Below are positions 1 through 7,742 of a stretch of DNA of 20,235 nucleotides, one piece after another; within the stretch, counting starts at the first letter, position 1; each line of letters opens with the position of its first letter. Made by a program: the position numbers and the translations under genes. Origin of the DNA: Treponema sp. Its GTDB lineage: Bacteria; Spirochaetota; Spirochaetia; Treponematales; Breznakiellaceae. Under the pieces are notes generated by a model, which worked only from the letters and a program-made list of their open reading frames with translations, did no database searches and was not told the DNA's origin. The stretch covers positions 1 through 20,235 of the forward strand of contig JAITLF010000056.1 in NCBI GenBank assembly GCA_031278025.1. Reading direction: 5' to 3'.

Positions 1-62
1 TGAATTAGTGTTTTTATGAAATTATGTAAGATGATGCTCGCAAGGCCAGAATTTTGTAATTC

Positions 63-842
63 ATTGTACTACAAAGAATTAACGATATTTTTTCATCATA
101 CTTTGTGGATCACCACCCGCTATCGGTAACAAACTCGTCAGCATCCTTGAATTCCAATCTACCATTAACCCGAACATACCGCTCCGGCTCCTTTCTTACA
201 TCGCCAGAGTCTACGAAAAGATAACCGCCGGTAAGGAATGGTGGTACGGCAAAAAAGGCTTCTCCATCCCTCGCCCGGGATTCATCGTGCTGTACAACGG
301 TACCGACCCCTTCCCGGACGAGCAAACCCTCCGGCTCTCCGATGCCTTTGAGGACGTTTCCGCACTAGGGTTGCCCTCCGGAGTGCCGCCCAACCTGGAA
401 CTAATCGTGCGGATATACAACATCAACGAAGGCCACAACCAGGAGAGAGTCCAATAAAGCGAAACCCTCAACGGATACGTTACCTTCATAGCAAAGGTGC
501 GGGAATTTGAGGGCGAACTATCCGGCGGCAAAAAAACTGCGGATATCTCACGGGACGAGCGGAAAGAGATTATGAAAACGGCCATAACCCAGGCAGTGCA
601 ATGGTGTATAGCCAACAACATCTTAAAAGAATTTCTTGAAAAAAACACTTCGGAGGTAATCAACATGCTATTCGGTGAATGGAAACTGGAAGACGCGCTG
701 GTAGTTGAGCGGGAAGAGGGCCTAACAAAGGGCCGGGTGGAAGTTGCCAAATATGCCCTGGCAAAAGGCGTTTCGGTAGAATTTCATCAGTGAAATCATC
801 GGGCTTTCGACACAGACCATCCAACTCCTCGCTGACCGGTAA
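63..842 (+). pseudogene. Decayed Rpn-family (PD-(D/E)XK) nuclease/transposase gene
   Basis: The reading frame around 122-454 gives a typical Rpn/PF12784-type core: LVSILEFQSTINPN, then LRLLSYIARVYEKI, FIVLYNGTDPFPDE and IVRIYNINEGHNQE. The E and Q of ILEFQST match the ExQ part of the nuclease active site. The gene is broken at least three times. An RINDI motif, probably carrying the catalytic Asp, lies upstream at about 75-89 in another frame. A TAA at 455-457 interrupts the main frame just before ETLNGYVTFIAKVRE. An extra base near 785 throws the frame, and the expected C-terminal helix (SEIIGLSTQTIQLLADR) continues in the next frame to a TAA at 840-842. A 98-residue stretch from a GTG at 497 to 793 stays open, but it is only the C-terminal half and lacks the active site. 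No start codon or N-terminal region is visible. Intact relatives promote RecA-independent recombination; this copy should be inactive. Family assignment is from remembered motifs. Confidence 0.75.
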
Positions 843-890
843 CTTCCCCGCACCAGTGCGAAGCACTCCAGGCGCGTCATCACGGACCGT

Positions 891-940
891 ACCCGGAAGA
901 GCGCCGGGCCTTTTCGTCGGCCCGGACCGCTCTTCGGGGA
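891..940. other. Strong intergenic hairpin (inverted repeat)
   Basis: The arms 896-910 and 919-935 pair as GAAGAGCG plus CCGGGCC against GGCCCGG plus CCGCTCTTC, with a small bulge and an 8-base loop (TTTTCGTC). The flanking CCC at 892-894 can extend the stem against GGG after 935. There is no T-run on either side, so it is not a standard intrinsic terminator. It lies between the broken Rpn-like gene and the oxidoreductase promoter. It may be an mRNA-end hairpin or a dispersed palindromic repeat. The rest of 843-1015 shows nothing I can name. Confidence 0.5.
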
Positions 941-1015
941 TGATTCAGATCAAATTCAAGTCTATGCGTTTATCCTGGGCATGAGTTTCAACAACTACCC
1001 TCTTTTCTGATGGTT

Positions 1016-1024
1016 TGCTATAAT
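1016..1024 (+). promoter_or_regulatory. Extended -10 promoter of the oxidoreductase operon
   Basis: TGCTATAAT gives a perfect -10 hexamer (1019-1024) with the TGn extension just upstream. No good -35 hexamer lies at the usual distance, which fits the extended -10 class. Transcription would begin near 1031, leaving a leader of about 28 bases with the ribosome site GAGAGGAGG at 1046-1054 before the ATG at 1059. Assignment is by motif and position only. Confidence 0.55.
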
Positions 1025-1058
1025 TTTAACTTAGAGAAGCTCATAGAGAGGAGGCCCT

Positions 1059-1289
1059 ATGGCCAGGAGAGGAAAAGTCGTCATCGACCGGGAATTGTGT
1101 AAGGGTTGCTATCTATGCATACGCTCATGCCCGGTCAAGGTTTTGGAGCGGGACAGCCAGCCCAACGCGTCGGGGAGTTACCCGTCAACGCCGGTTCAGG
1201 TGAAAAAGTGTATAGGCTGCGGTAACTGTTTTGAAGTATGCCCTGATGTTTGCATTGAACTATTCGATTTGGAGGAGGTTGCGGGATGA
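1059..1289 (+). CDS. 2-oxoacid:ferredoxin oxidoreductase, delta (ferredoxin) subunit
   Basis: This 76-residue protein is an 8Fe-type ferredoxin. It has two CxxCxxCxxxCP motifs, at Cys14/17/20/24 and Cys51/54/57/61, each expected to bind a [4Fe-4S] cluster. It is the VorD/KorD-type delta subunit. The clusters should carry electrons from the TPP site of the beta subunit to an external ferredoxin. The start is well supported by GAGAGGAGG four bases upstream. The stop overlaps the next gene's start (ATGA at 1286-1289), so the two should be translationally coupled. It is the first gene of a delta-alpha-beta-gamma operon. It could be called vorD or korD; the substrate cannot be told from this subunit. 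Confidence 0.9.
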   Translation: MARRGKVVIDRELCKGCYLCIRSCPVKVLERDSQPNASGSYPSTPVQVKKCIGCGNCFEVCPDVCIELFDLEEVAG

Positions 1290-2434
1290 ATCCGGCAGGA
1301 ACCGAAAAAGTCCTCATGAAAGGAAACGAGGCCATTGCCGAAGCGGCGCTCCGGGCGGGGTGCCGGGCCTATTTCGGCTACCCCATTACCCCCCAGAACG
1401 AGCTTATCGCCTACATGGCGGCGAATATGATGGACCGGGGCGGCGTCTTTATCCAGGCCGAAAGCGAGGTGGCGGCTATCAACATGGTGTACGGCGCTTC
1501 CACCGCCGGCGCCAGGGCCATGACCAGTTCATCCAGCCCCGGCATCAGCCTGAAGCAGGAAGGAATATCCTTTGCCGCCGGTGCGGATATACCCCTGGTG
1601 GTGGTAAACGTGATCCGGGGAGGGCCGGGACTTGGGGCCATAGGTCCCGCCCAAAGCGACTATTTCCAGGCAACCAGGGGCGGCGGCCACGGGGATTACC
1701 GGTGCATAGTCCTGGCCCCAAAGAGCGTCCAGGAATGTGCCGACCTCACCGTCCTGGCCTTTGAACTGTCGGACAAGTACCGTATACCCGCCATACTACT
1801 GGCGGACGGCATCATAGGCCAGATGATGGAGGGCGTGGTCCTGCCACCGGCAATGGACTTAGCCCAACTGCCTGCGCGGGACTGGATCGTCGGCGGCATG
1901 ACCAAAACCGACCGGCCTGCCCGGCACATCACGTCCTTAGACCTGGTACCGGAGAATCTGGAGGCTAAGACCCGCGTCCGGTTTGAACGGTACGAGATCG
2001 TCAAAAAAGCGGAAGCCCGCTTCGAGGCTTCGGGCTATAGGTCCTCATGCGGGGAATTTACCGGGGAAGGCCCGGACCTTACCATCGCGGCCTACGGTAC
2101 CGCCGCCAGGGTTGCCCTGGGCGCCCGGCAGCTTGCCGAAAAAGAGGGCCTCAATCTGGGTATTTTCAGGCCCATCACCCTGTGGCCCTTCCCTTCCACG
2201 GCCCTGGCAAAAATCGCCGCGACGGGAAAGCCTATTCTTACGGTGGAAATGAGCCAAGGACAGTTGGTGGAGGACGTGAAACTTTCGGTTCTGGAAGCGG
2301 CCCTCGGTTCTCCCCGCGCGGCGGTTCATCTTTTGCCCCATTCCGGCGGGGTAGTCCCCACGGAAGAAGAGGTCTTTGAACGGGCAAAGGCCATTCTTGC
2401 CGGTTTTGATGCGCCAAAACTTCAGGTATTATAG
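1286..2434 (+). CDS. vorB: 2-oxoacid:ferredoxin oxidoreductase, alpha subunit (VorB type)
   Basis: The 382-residue protein matches the VorB-type alpha subunit of 2-oxoacid:ferredoxin oxidoreductases. It begins with KVLMKGNEAIAEAALRAG and has FGYPITPQNEL at residues 30-40. QAESEVAAINMVYGA and TSSSSPGISLKQEGI (80-94) follow, then RGGPGLGAIGPAQSDYFQAT (111-130) and GGGHGDY (132-138). With the beta subunit it forms the core that decarboxylates a 2-oxoacid to the acyl-CoA, CO2 and reduced ferredoxin. VorB-like alpha chains are usually annotated for 3-methyl-2-oxobutanoate and other branched-chain 2-oxoacids, but 2-oxoglutarate (KorA) is an alternative and the substrate is inferred. The start follows GGAGGAGG at 1271-1278 and overlaps the delta stop by four bases. 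Length is normal for the family and no damage is seen. Confidence 0.92.
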   Translation: MNPAGTEKVLMKGNEAIAEAALRAGCRAYFGYPITPQNELIAYMAANMMDRGGVFIQAESEVAAINMVYGASTAGARAMTSSSSPGISLKQEGISFAAGADIPLVVVNVIRGGPGLGAIGPAQSDYFQATRGGGHGDYRCIVLAPKSVQECADLTVLAFELSDKYRIPAILLADGIIGQMMEGVVLPPAMDLAQLPARDWIVGGMTKTDRPARHITSLDLVPENLEAKTRVRFERYEIVKKAEARFEASGYRSSCGEFTGEGPDLTIAAYGTAARVALGARQLAEKEGLNLGIFRPITLWPFPSTALAKIAATGKPILTVEMSQGQLVEDVKLSVLEAALGSPRAAVHLLPHSGGVVPTEEEVFERAKAILAGFDAPKLQVL

Positions 2435-2445
2435 AGGAGAAAGAT

Positions 2446-3249
2446 ATGAAACAACTCAAGGGACGCCCTAAGAGCCTTTACGATGTCCCCACCAAATACT
2501 GCGGCGGCTGCGGCCATGGGGTTATACTCAGGATCATCACCGAGATCATTGATGAAATGGGGATACGGGAGCGGGCCATCATCACGAATCCGGTAGGATG
2601 CGCCATCTGGGCGGACCTCTACTTCGATTTCGATTCCGTGCAGCCGCCACACGGCAGAACCCCGGCGGCGGCTACGGGGATCAAGCGGATGCTTCCGGAT
2701 CACCTGGTCATCTGTTACCAGGGGGATGGGGACATGGCGGCCATAGGGACCGCCGAGATGATCCACGCCGCCAACCGGGGCGAAAAATTCACCACGATTT
2801 TCGTGAACAACGCCATCTACGGCATGACCGGCGGCCAAATGGCCCCCACTACGCTGATTGGGCAGCGGGCGACCACCGCGCCCAAGGGCCGCGATCCGGG
2901 GGAAGCGGGGATGGGCTACCCTATACGGGTGGCGGAACTCCTGGCGGTTCTTGAGGGCAGCCGCTACATTGCCCGCGGCGCGGTGAACAGCGCCGCCAAC
3001 GCCCGGAAGACCAAGACATACATCAAAAAAGCCCTGGAAGCCCAGATGCGCGGCATAGGCTTTACCCTGGTGGAAGTCCTCTCCCAATGTCCTACGAACT
3101 GGGGGATGGAGCCGCTGCAATCCGTGGATTGGCTGGAGCAGGCGATGATCCCCGTCTTCCCCCTGGGAGAGGTTAAGAATACCCTTGAGGGAGGGGCGGG
3201 AAACACTCGGCGCGCCGCGCAAGGCACCGCGCAGGGGGCCGTCAAATGA
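2446..3249 (+). CDS. 2-oxoacid:ferredoxin oxidoreductase, beta (TPP-binding) subunit
   Basis: This 267-residue protein is the thiamine-pyrophosphate subunit. YCGGCGHG (residues 18-25) and a further Cys at 52 match the Cys set that holds a [4Fe-4S] cluster near TPP in this family. PHGRTPAAATGIK follows. The TPP/Mg2+ motif starts with GDGDMAAIGTAE at 93-104 and ends with FVNNAIYGMTGGQ at 119-131. It cleaves the 2-oxoacid and passes electrons to the delta subunit. AGAGGAGAAAGAT gives a good ribosome site, 11 bases after the alpha stop. The end overlaps the gamma start by four bases. Names used elsewhere are VorA or KorB, and naming differs between schemes, so no symbol is given. Confidence 0.92.
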   Translation: MKQLKGRPKSLYDVPTKYCGGCGHGVILRIITEIIDEMGIRERAIITNPVGCAIWADLYFDFDSVQPPHGRTPAAATGIKRMLPDHLVICYQGDGDMAAIGTAEMIHAANRGEKFTTIFVNNAIYGMTGGQMAPTTLIGQRATTAPKGRDPGEAGMGYPIRVAELLAVLEGSRYIARGAVNSAANARKTKTYIKKALEAQMRGIGFTLVEVLSQCPTNWGMEPLQSVDWLEQAMIPVFPLGEVKNTLEGGAGNTRRAAQGTAQGAVK

Positions 3250-3782
3250 CCGAAAAATCCCTTTTCGCCGGTTTCGGCGGCCAGGGGATCATCTCCCTGG
3301 GACAAATCTGGGTGTACTGCGCCATGGAAGGAGGGAAAAACGTTACCTTTTTTCCCTTTTATGGGGCTGAAAAACGGGGCGGCATAGCACGGGCATCGGT
3401 CATTGTCTCGGATGGGGAGATCGCAAGCCCCCTGGTAACGGCTCCCGACTCGGTTCTGGTGATGAACGGCGATTCCCTGCCCCTCTGCGCGGGAATGCTC
3501 AAGCGCGGCGGCCTTATGGTCATCAACTCGACCCTGGTTCGAGACGAACCGAAACGGACCGACATCAGGGTGGTCAACGTCGAAGCCCATGCCATCGCAG
3601 AGAAGATAGGGAACGCCCGGATCGCCAACATGGTCGCCCTGGGGGCTCTGGCAAAACTGACCGGCGCGTTGGACATAGACTGCATTGAAACGATACTAAA
3701 GAAGTTCTTTCCCCCCAATAAACAACATCTTGTTCCCCTGAACGGGGAGGCTATCAGGGCGGGATATGACGAGTGCGGATAA
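3246..3782 (+). CDS. 2-oxoacid:ferredoxin oxidoreductase, gamma subunit
   Basis: This 178-residue protein is the single-domain gamma subunit (PF01558-like). It has the family's GFGGQGIISLGQ at residues 9-20, and FYGAEKRGGIARASVIVSD near 38-56. An APDSVLVMN segment and a later RIANMVALGAL helix are also typical. It completes the four-subunit enzyme. The ATGA overlap at 3246-3249 couples it to the beta gene. Its last 17 bases overlap the following KamA-like gene, an unusually long overlap that ties that enzyme to the same transcript. Length is normal. Confidence 0.9.
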   Translation: MTEKSLFAGFGGQGIISLGQIWVYCAMEGGKNVTFFPFYGAEKRGGIARASVIVSDGEIASPLVTAPDSVLVMNGDSLPLCAGMLKRGGLMVINSTLVRDEPKRTDIRVVNVEAHAIAEKIGNARIANMVALGALAKLTGALDIDCIETILKKFFPPNKQHLVPLNGEAIRAGYDECG

Positions 3783-4857
3783 TCGGCTCCTGACCGCCCC
3801 GGAAACCCTGCCGCCCCGTCTGCGCGCCGCGATTACGCCGGAGGAGCGGGCCTATATCGCGGCGATTGAGGGGCGGGGCGGACTTCCCTTCGCGGCGACT
3901 CCCCACTTTGCGTCCCTGGCGGGACCGGACCAGGCGGACCCCATACGTCGGCAGTTCTTCCCGGACCCGCGGGAAGCGTTGCCGGACCCCTTCGCCCTGG
4001 AAGACCCCCTGGGGGAAGCCCGTTACCTAGCGGCGCCGCGGCTCGTGCATCAGTACCGGGACCGGGCCCTGCTTTTGGCCGGGGGACGCTGCGCCGGGTA
4101 CTGCCGCCACTGTTTCCGTCGGATATGGGTGGGAGTTCCCCGGCCCTTTGTTACCGACACCGAACTAGACCCCATAACCGCCTATCTTGCGGCCCACCGT
4201 GAAATCCGGGAAGTCCTGGTGTCCGGGGGCGATCCGTTGACGGTATCCGACGGCGTTCTGGAGCGGCTTTTCCGGCGGCTCCAGGAGGCAACGGCTACGG
4301 ATGGCGGCGCCTCCGGGAGTCCCATCAGCCTCCGGGTCTGCACCAGAGTCCCCATCACCGATCCCCGGCGGCTCACCGACGCTACCATCGGCCTGTTCAG
4401 CCGATACAAACCCCTGCGGATGGCGGTTCACCTCAACCACCCACGGGAACTAGCCTCGGAAGCCCGGCGGACGCTTGCCGCCTGCGTCGCGGCGGGCATT
4501 CCCGTTCTGGTCCAAACGGTACTCCTGCACGGGGTCAACGATGACGCAACGATTCTGGCGGAGCTTTTCCGGGAATGCCGTAGCCTGGGGCTTACCCCCT
4601 ACTACCTCTTTCAACTGGACCTTGCGCCGGGAACCGCCCACTTCCGGGTACCCCTTAAACGGGGACTCTCGCTTCATCAGGAACTGCGGGACCTCCTGGG
4701 CGCGGGCTGCCCCGTCTACGCCGTGGACCTTCCCGGCGGCGGCGGCAAGATACGCCTTGATGAAACCAGCATCGCTGGGGAAGGGGAAGAACCGGGAGGG
4801 CCGGCCTACTACCTGAAAGGACCGGACGGCAGCCTGTGGACATATCCCCAGCGGTAG
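3766..4857 (+). CDS. KamA-family radical SAM aminomutase (lysine 2,3-aminomutase-like)
   Basis: The 363-residue protein has the radical-SAM cluster motif CxxxCxxC at Cys109, Cys113 and Cys116 (GGRCAGYCRHCFRR). SGGDPL at 153-158 follows, then the PLP-lysine motif DLPGGGGK at 321-328, with Lys328 as the expected Schiff-base lysine. Asp285 (QLDLAPGTAHFR) and Asp321 sit where lysine 2,3-aminomutase has the two Asp residues that hold the substrate side-chain amine. The reaction expected is migration of an amino group from C2 to C3 of lysine or a similar amino acid, using SAM, PLP and [4Fe-4S]. It is shorter than clostridial KamA (about 416 aa) and lacks the Cys-rich zinc-binding C-terminus, so it is nearer EpmB in size, although the GGGGK motif is KamA-like. 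Real alternatives are an EpmB-type EF-P lysine enzyme or a mutase for another amino acid. The start overlaps the gamma gene by 17 bases, with AGGGCGGG just upstream. Confidence 0.85.
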   Translation: MTSADNRLLTAPETLPPRLRAAITPEERAYIAAIEGRGGLPFAATPHFASLAGPDQADPIRRQFFPDPREALPDPFALEDPLGEARYLAAPRLVHQYRDRALLLAGGRCAGYCRHCFRRIWVGVPRPFVTDTELDPITAYLAAHREIREVLVSGGDPLTVSDGVLERLFRRLQEATATDGGASGSPISLRVCTRVPITDPRRLTDATIGLFSRYKPLRMAVHLNHPRELASEARRTLAACVAAGIPVLVQTVLLHGVNDDATILAELFRECRSLGLTPYYLFQLDLAPGTAHFRVPLKRGLSLHQELRDLLGAGCPVYAVDLPGGGGKIRLDETSIAGEGEEPGGPAYYLKGPDGSLWTYPQR

Positions 4858-4911
4858 GCAGCGGCGGATCAAGGCGGGCGCATTAACATCATACTTCCAT
4901 CGACTCTCCCC

Positions 4912-5060
4912 GTAACGCCAGAGACAGGTCCGTAGCGCGCGGAGACAAGTCCGCGGCATGTAAAGAGAGAGGTGTACGGCTTGTATAAAGAGAAGTTTAC
5001 GCGTTGCAAAGAGAGGTGTACGACTCGTAAAAACAGGTGTACGGCTTGTAAACCTGTGTT
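4912..5060. repeat. Imperfect ~21-bp tandem repeat downstream of the KamA-like gene
   Basis: Seven degenerate units follow one another: 4912-4931, 4932-4952, 4953-4977, 4978-5000, 5001-5021, 5022-5042 and 5043-5060. Units 5 and 6 are exactly 21 bp and both end in AGGTGTAC. Typical parts of a unit are a G-rich or CTTGTA head, an AAAGAGA middle and a GGTGTAC or GGTCC tail. The repeat starts 54 bases after the stop of the preceding operon. There are no unique spacers, so it is not a CRISPR. 4858-4911 shows no terminator or gene. Confidence 0.65.
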
Positions 5061-5248
5061 TTCTTCACGGGGCTGTAAAAGCAGTACAATAAGAGCTGTT
5101 TTTTGAAGGTTCTGGCGAACAGCTTTCCATTTTTACGGTTTGTTTCCGCGGCTGTCCCGCCCCTCCCTCTCCGCTGTTTTACCCTGCCTGTCCCCCGGCA
5201 CGGACAGAGCTATCCCCCAAACCAGCGCGGAACCTCTTCAGGCTTCTC
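5061..5248. other. Non-coding stretch between tandem repeat and transposase remnant
   Basis: I see no supported gene here. One hairpin is visible: AGCTGTT at 5094-5100 pairs with AACAGCT at 5118-5124 across a 17-base loop. It may belong to the end of the decayed insertion sequence, but no clear terminal inverted repeat or target duplication could be defined. Confidence 0.4.
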
Positions 5249-6449
5249 TCAGGATGCTCTTTCTTTTAACGGGTGCAGCGATCTTCCGCACCGCCCCTGT
5301 TGTATCTTGTGGTGCAGTTTGTTCGCATTATAGCCAAAGCATACCAGAAACAGTTCCCCCCTTACCCCGGCTTTCCCACGGGTCATAAACCGTCGGAAGC
5401 GACTGTCCTCTTTGGTAACTCCGAAGGCCCCTCCACCTGTATCAAGCGGTTCACTCACCGCAGATTCCCCTCCTCTCTGGTGATGTTCACACGCGAGGCT
5501 TCCCGGCAGGCAAGAAGCTTTTTTGATACTCCCGTCTCCCGATTCTTTTTTGATGCCCTACACCTTTCCCGCACCGGACACCCGCTGCACTCCTCGCATG
5601 CATATACCGTTATCTCCCTCTCATACCCCCCCTTACTCATCCGGGTTTCGGTCCGTACCGCCCGCAGCCTTTTACCATTCCCACGGGTATATTCGTCCCG
5701 TATCCCCTCATACGCCATGTTCTCCCGCTGGCTGATGTCCTTCTTGTTCCCCCTCTTCATCCCTTCGTAGTTGGTCGGTTTGATATACTCATCCTGCTTG
5801 TTTTCTTCAAGATATGCGTAATTCTCCCCGCTTTCATATCCCGCGTTGGCGATGATCTTCCGGTAAGTTCTTCCCAGCATCTATTTCAGGTGTTCCAGAA
5901 ACGGCTTGAGGGTTGCCCCGTCGTTGGTCGTGGCGAAGATGTCCGCTCCCTTTATGTATTCCCCCTCTACCGCCAGGTACACGTTATACGCCGCTTTCAA
6001 CGTTTCGTCCTTCATCCTCATAAATGTCACGTCCTGGTCGGTTTTGGAATAACCGTTGTGTTTCCCCCATGATTTCTCTCTGTTTCGCATAGGTATCCAG
6101 TTTTTTCACACTCTCTTTCAGGGGTTTCCGGGATGTTTTCAGTCACTCCACCGTATGGCAGTTCGCCTGCGCTTCCAGCATCGTCCCGTCTATAAACACG
6201 TACGCAAACGGTACTTCCCAACAATCCCCCAAAAGCCGTACCACTCACCGCCCGGAACAGGTGTTTCCTGAAGGCGTTTATCATCCCGCGGGACGGCGGC
6301 GGATTGCCGGGAACAGCCACATGAAGTTGATGTTTTGTCTGCACGCTTTGGCCAGGGCGCGGCTGGAATAGATATGCGCCATGAAGCCGTACCGAATCGT
6401 CCGGGGGAATCAATACGCCTGAATCCATCGGCAGGCACCGTTGATTCAA
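5249..6449 (-). pseudogene. IS1182-family transposase, inactivated
   Basis: Read on the minus strand in several frames, this is a decayed DDE transposase of the IS1182 type. The order is an N-terminal GVLIPPDDSVRL segment (near 6420), then HIYSSRALAKACRQNINFMW (about 6378-6318) in another frame. FAYVFIDGTMLEAQAN (about 6210-6165) carries the first catalytic Asp. TFMRMKDETLKAAYNV and IFATTNDGATLKPFLEHLK then run to an in-frame TAG at 5883-5881. MLGRTYRKIIANAGYESGEN and a CSGCPVRERC Cys motif follow. After a frameshift near 5456 comes AFGVTKEDSRFRRFMTRGK. Roughly 30 residues are missing between the first two segments. Where relatives have the third catalytic residue (VEGAFG), this copy has GGGAFG, so the Glu is lost. 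The element cannot move by itself. Boundaries are approximate. Confidence 0.8.
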
Positions 6450-6700
6450 CCGGGGGGTTCCGTTGGAATATTTCCTGGTTCTTTTTTGTCTTTAGGGTCT
6501 GGCCGTTCACGGCACAACCGGCCTGAAGCGGGTCGGCGCCCTCCCGCCGATTCGGGGACTTCTTTTATAGCCTCAGCCTCTGATGATAACAATAACCTGG
6601 GAGAGCCTTTCCCCATCTCCGTCCCCGTTTCCCGCACCCACGCCGGCTTCTTTTGAAAGATCCGGCTATAGTCCCAAAGCCGGGTATGGATACGCACTCA
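6450..6700. other. Unassigned stretch beside the transposase remnant
   Basis: Short open frames exist on both strands, including 83 codons on the minus strand at 6446-6697, but none has a ribosome site, a recognisable motif or a family I know. It may be the 5' flank of the decayed insertion sequence or leftover of an older gene. Nothing functional can be supported. Confidence 0.4.
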
Positions 6701-6738
6701 GGGGAGTTTGCGAGGACAAAGCCCCGCAAACTCTTCCC
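6701..6738 (-). terminator. 3'-end hairpin of the sugar ABC importer operon
   Basis: GGGGAGTTTGCGAGG (6701-6715) pairs with CCCCGCAAACTCTTCCC (6722-6738) around a 6-base loop, one mismatch and small bulges aside. It begins 5 bases after the permease stop codon on the minus strand. There is no U-run after it, so it may stabilise the mRNA end or act with Rho rather than as a classic intrinsic terminator. Confidence 0.55.
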
Positions 6739-6743
6739 AGCGG

Positions 6744-7742
6744 TTAATCTCTTTTCGCGTTTTTCCTCATGTCTACAATAACCGCTCCGACGATGATGAG
6801 GCCTTCCGCCACCTTCTGCCAGTAAGCGTTCACGCCCAGCAGGGTAAAGCCGTTCCGCAGAACCGCCAGTACCAGAGCGCCCACAAAAGCGCCGCCAATG
6901 GTGCCTATACCCCCGGAATGGGATGTCCCGCCTATGGTGGTAGAGGCGATGGCGGTCAACTCATAACCGTCCGCCGCGCCGGGATGCACACTGCCTACCC
7001 GTCCAGCGAAGACCAGGGCGGCAAGCCCGGCAAGAAGGCCGCAGTAGGTGTAGATCATGATGATATTCCGGGAAACCTTGACCCCCGAGACCTCCGCGGC
7101 GACAATGTTCCCGCCTATAGCATAGGTGTTCTTGCCGAACCGGGTCTTGTTCAACAGGATCGCGCTGATGATGATCATGATGAAGTAGACGATCACCGGG
7201 ACGGGGATGACATTAAAAACCTTGCCCCCCAGGGCCGTAAGGGAGGGAATAAGGTTACTCACCGGCCTGCCGCTGGTATAGATGAGGGCAAAACCCCGGG
7301 CTATGGTCAGCATACCCAAGGTAGCGATGAAAGCGGGTATCTTGGTCTTAGCGATGAGGAAACCGTTGACGAATCCGCAGAGCGCGCCGATGACCAGGGC
7401 CGTTACAAGGGGGACTATCACGGGCAGCGCCGGCATATTGGGAAAATACTTTTCCGTAGCGGTTGTTACCTGTCCCAGGCTGGCGGCCACTACGCCGGCA
7501 AAGGCCAGCACGGAACCTACCGAAAGATCTATGCCTTTGGCGATGATGACGAACGTCATGCCCAGGGCCATGATGCCGAAAATGGAACTCTGGGTTAAGA
7601 CATTGAAAATGTTGGTAGCGCTTAGAAAGGCGGGCTGAACAATACTCAACAGGATGATCATCAGAAGCAGAACCAGGACAATCCCGTATTTACGTACCAT
7701 CTGCTGGAGATTAAAATTTTTATTAAAATCTTTTAGGGTCAT
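6744..7742 (-). CDS. Sugar ABC transporter permease (RbsC/MglC type)
   Basis: This 332-residue inner-membrane protein is a carbohydrate-uptake ABC permease of the branched-chain/ribose type (BPD_transp_2). It has a hydrophobic N-terminal helix (YGIVLVLLLMIILLSIV), LGMTFVIIAKGIDLSVGS (the family's GIDLSVGS signature), IPAFIATLGMLTIARGFALI and many further membrane helices. It would form the channel as a homodimer with the ATPase encoded just upstream. I chose the ATG at 7742 because it follows GGGAGG at good spacing and overlaps the ATPase stop in an ATGA. An ATG 27 bases further upstream is less likely. It is the last gene of the operon and is followed at once by a strong hairpin. The exact sugar is not visible; the GIDLSVGS form is closer to RbsC than to E. 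coli MglC. Confidence 0.9.
   Translation of the reverse strand: MTLKDFNKNFNLQQMVRKYGIVLVLLLMIILLSIVQPAFLSATNIFNVLTQSSIFGIMALGMTFVIIAKGIDLSVGSVLAFAGVVAASLGQVTTATEKYFPNMPALPVIVPLVTALVIGALCGFVNGFLIAKTKIPAFIATLGMLTIARGFALIYTSGRPVSNLIPSLTALGGKVFNVIPVPVIVYFIMIIISAILLNKTRFGKNTYAIGGNIVAAEVSGVKVSRNIIMIYTYCGLLAGLAALVFAGRVGSVHPGAADGYELTAIASTTIGGTSHSGGIGTIGGAFVGALVLAVLRNGFTLLGVNAYWQKVAEGLIIVGAVIVDMRKNAKRD

Noticed and set aside
2422..3222. 266-codon minus-strand open frame
   Set aside because: Mirror of the oxidoreductase beta subunit gene, which has TPP and Cys motifs.
5071..6572. Possible terminal inverted repeat of the IS1182 remnant (GGCTGTAAAAG at 5071-5081, CTTTTATAGCC at 6562-6572)
   Set aside because: 10 of 11 bases match but the pairing does not extend either way and no target duplication is seen, so chance is likely.
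6708..7598. 296-codon plus-strand open frame
   Set aside because: Antisense to the sugar permease; its Asp/Gly/His-rich product is a complement artefact.
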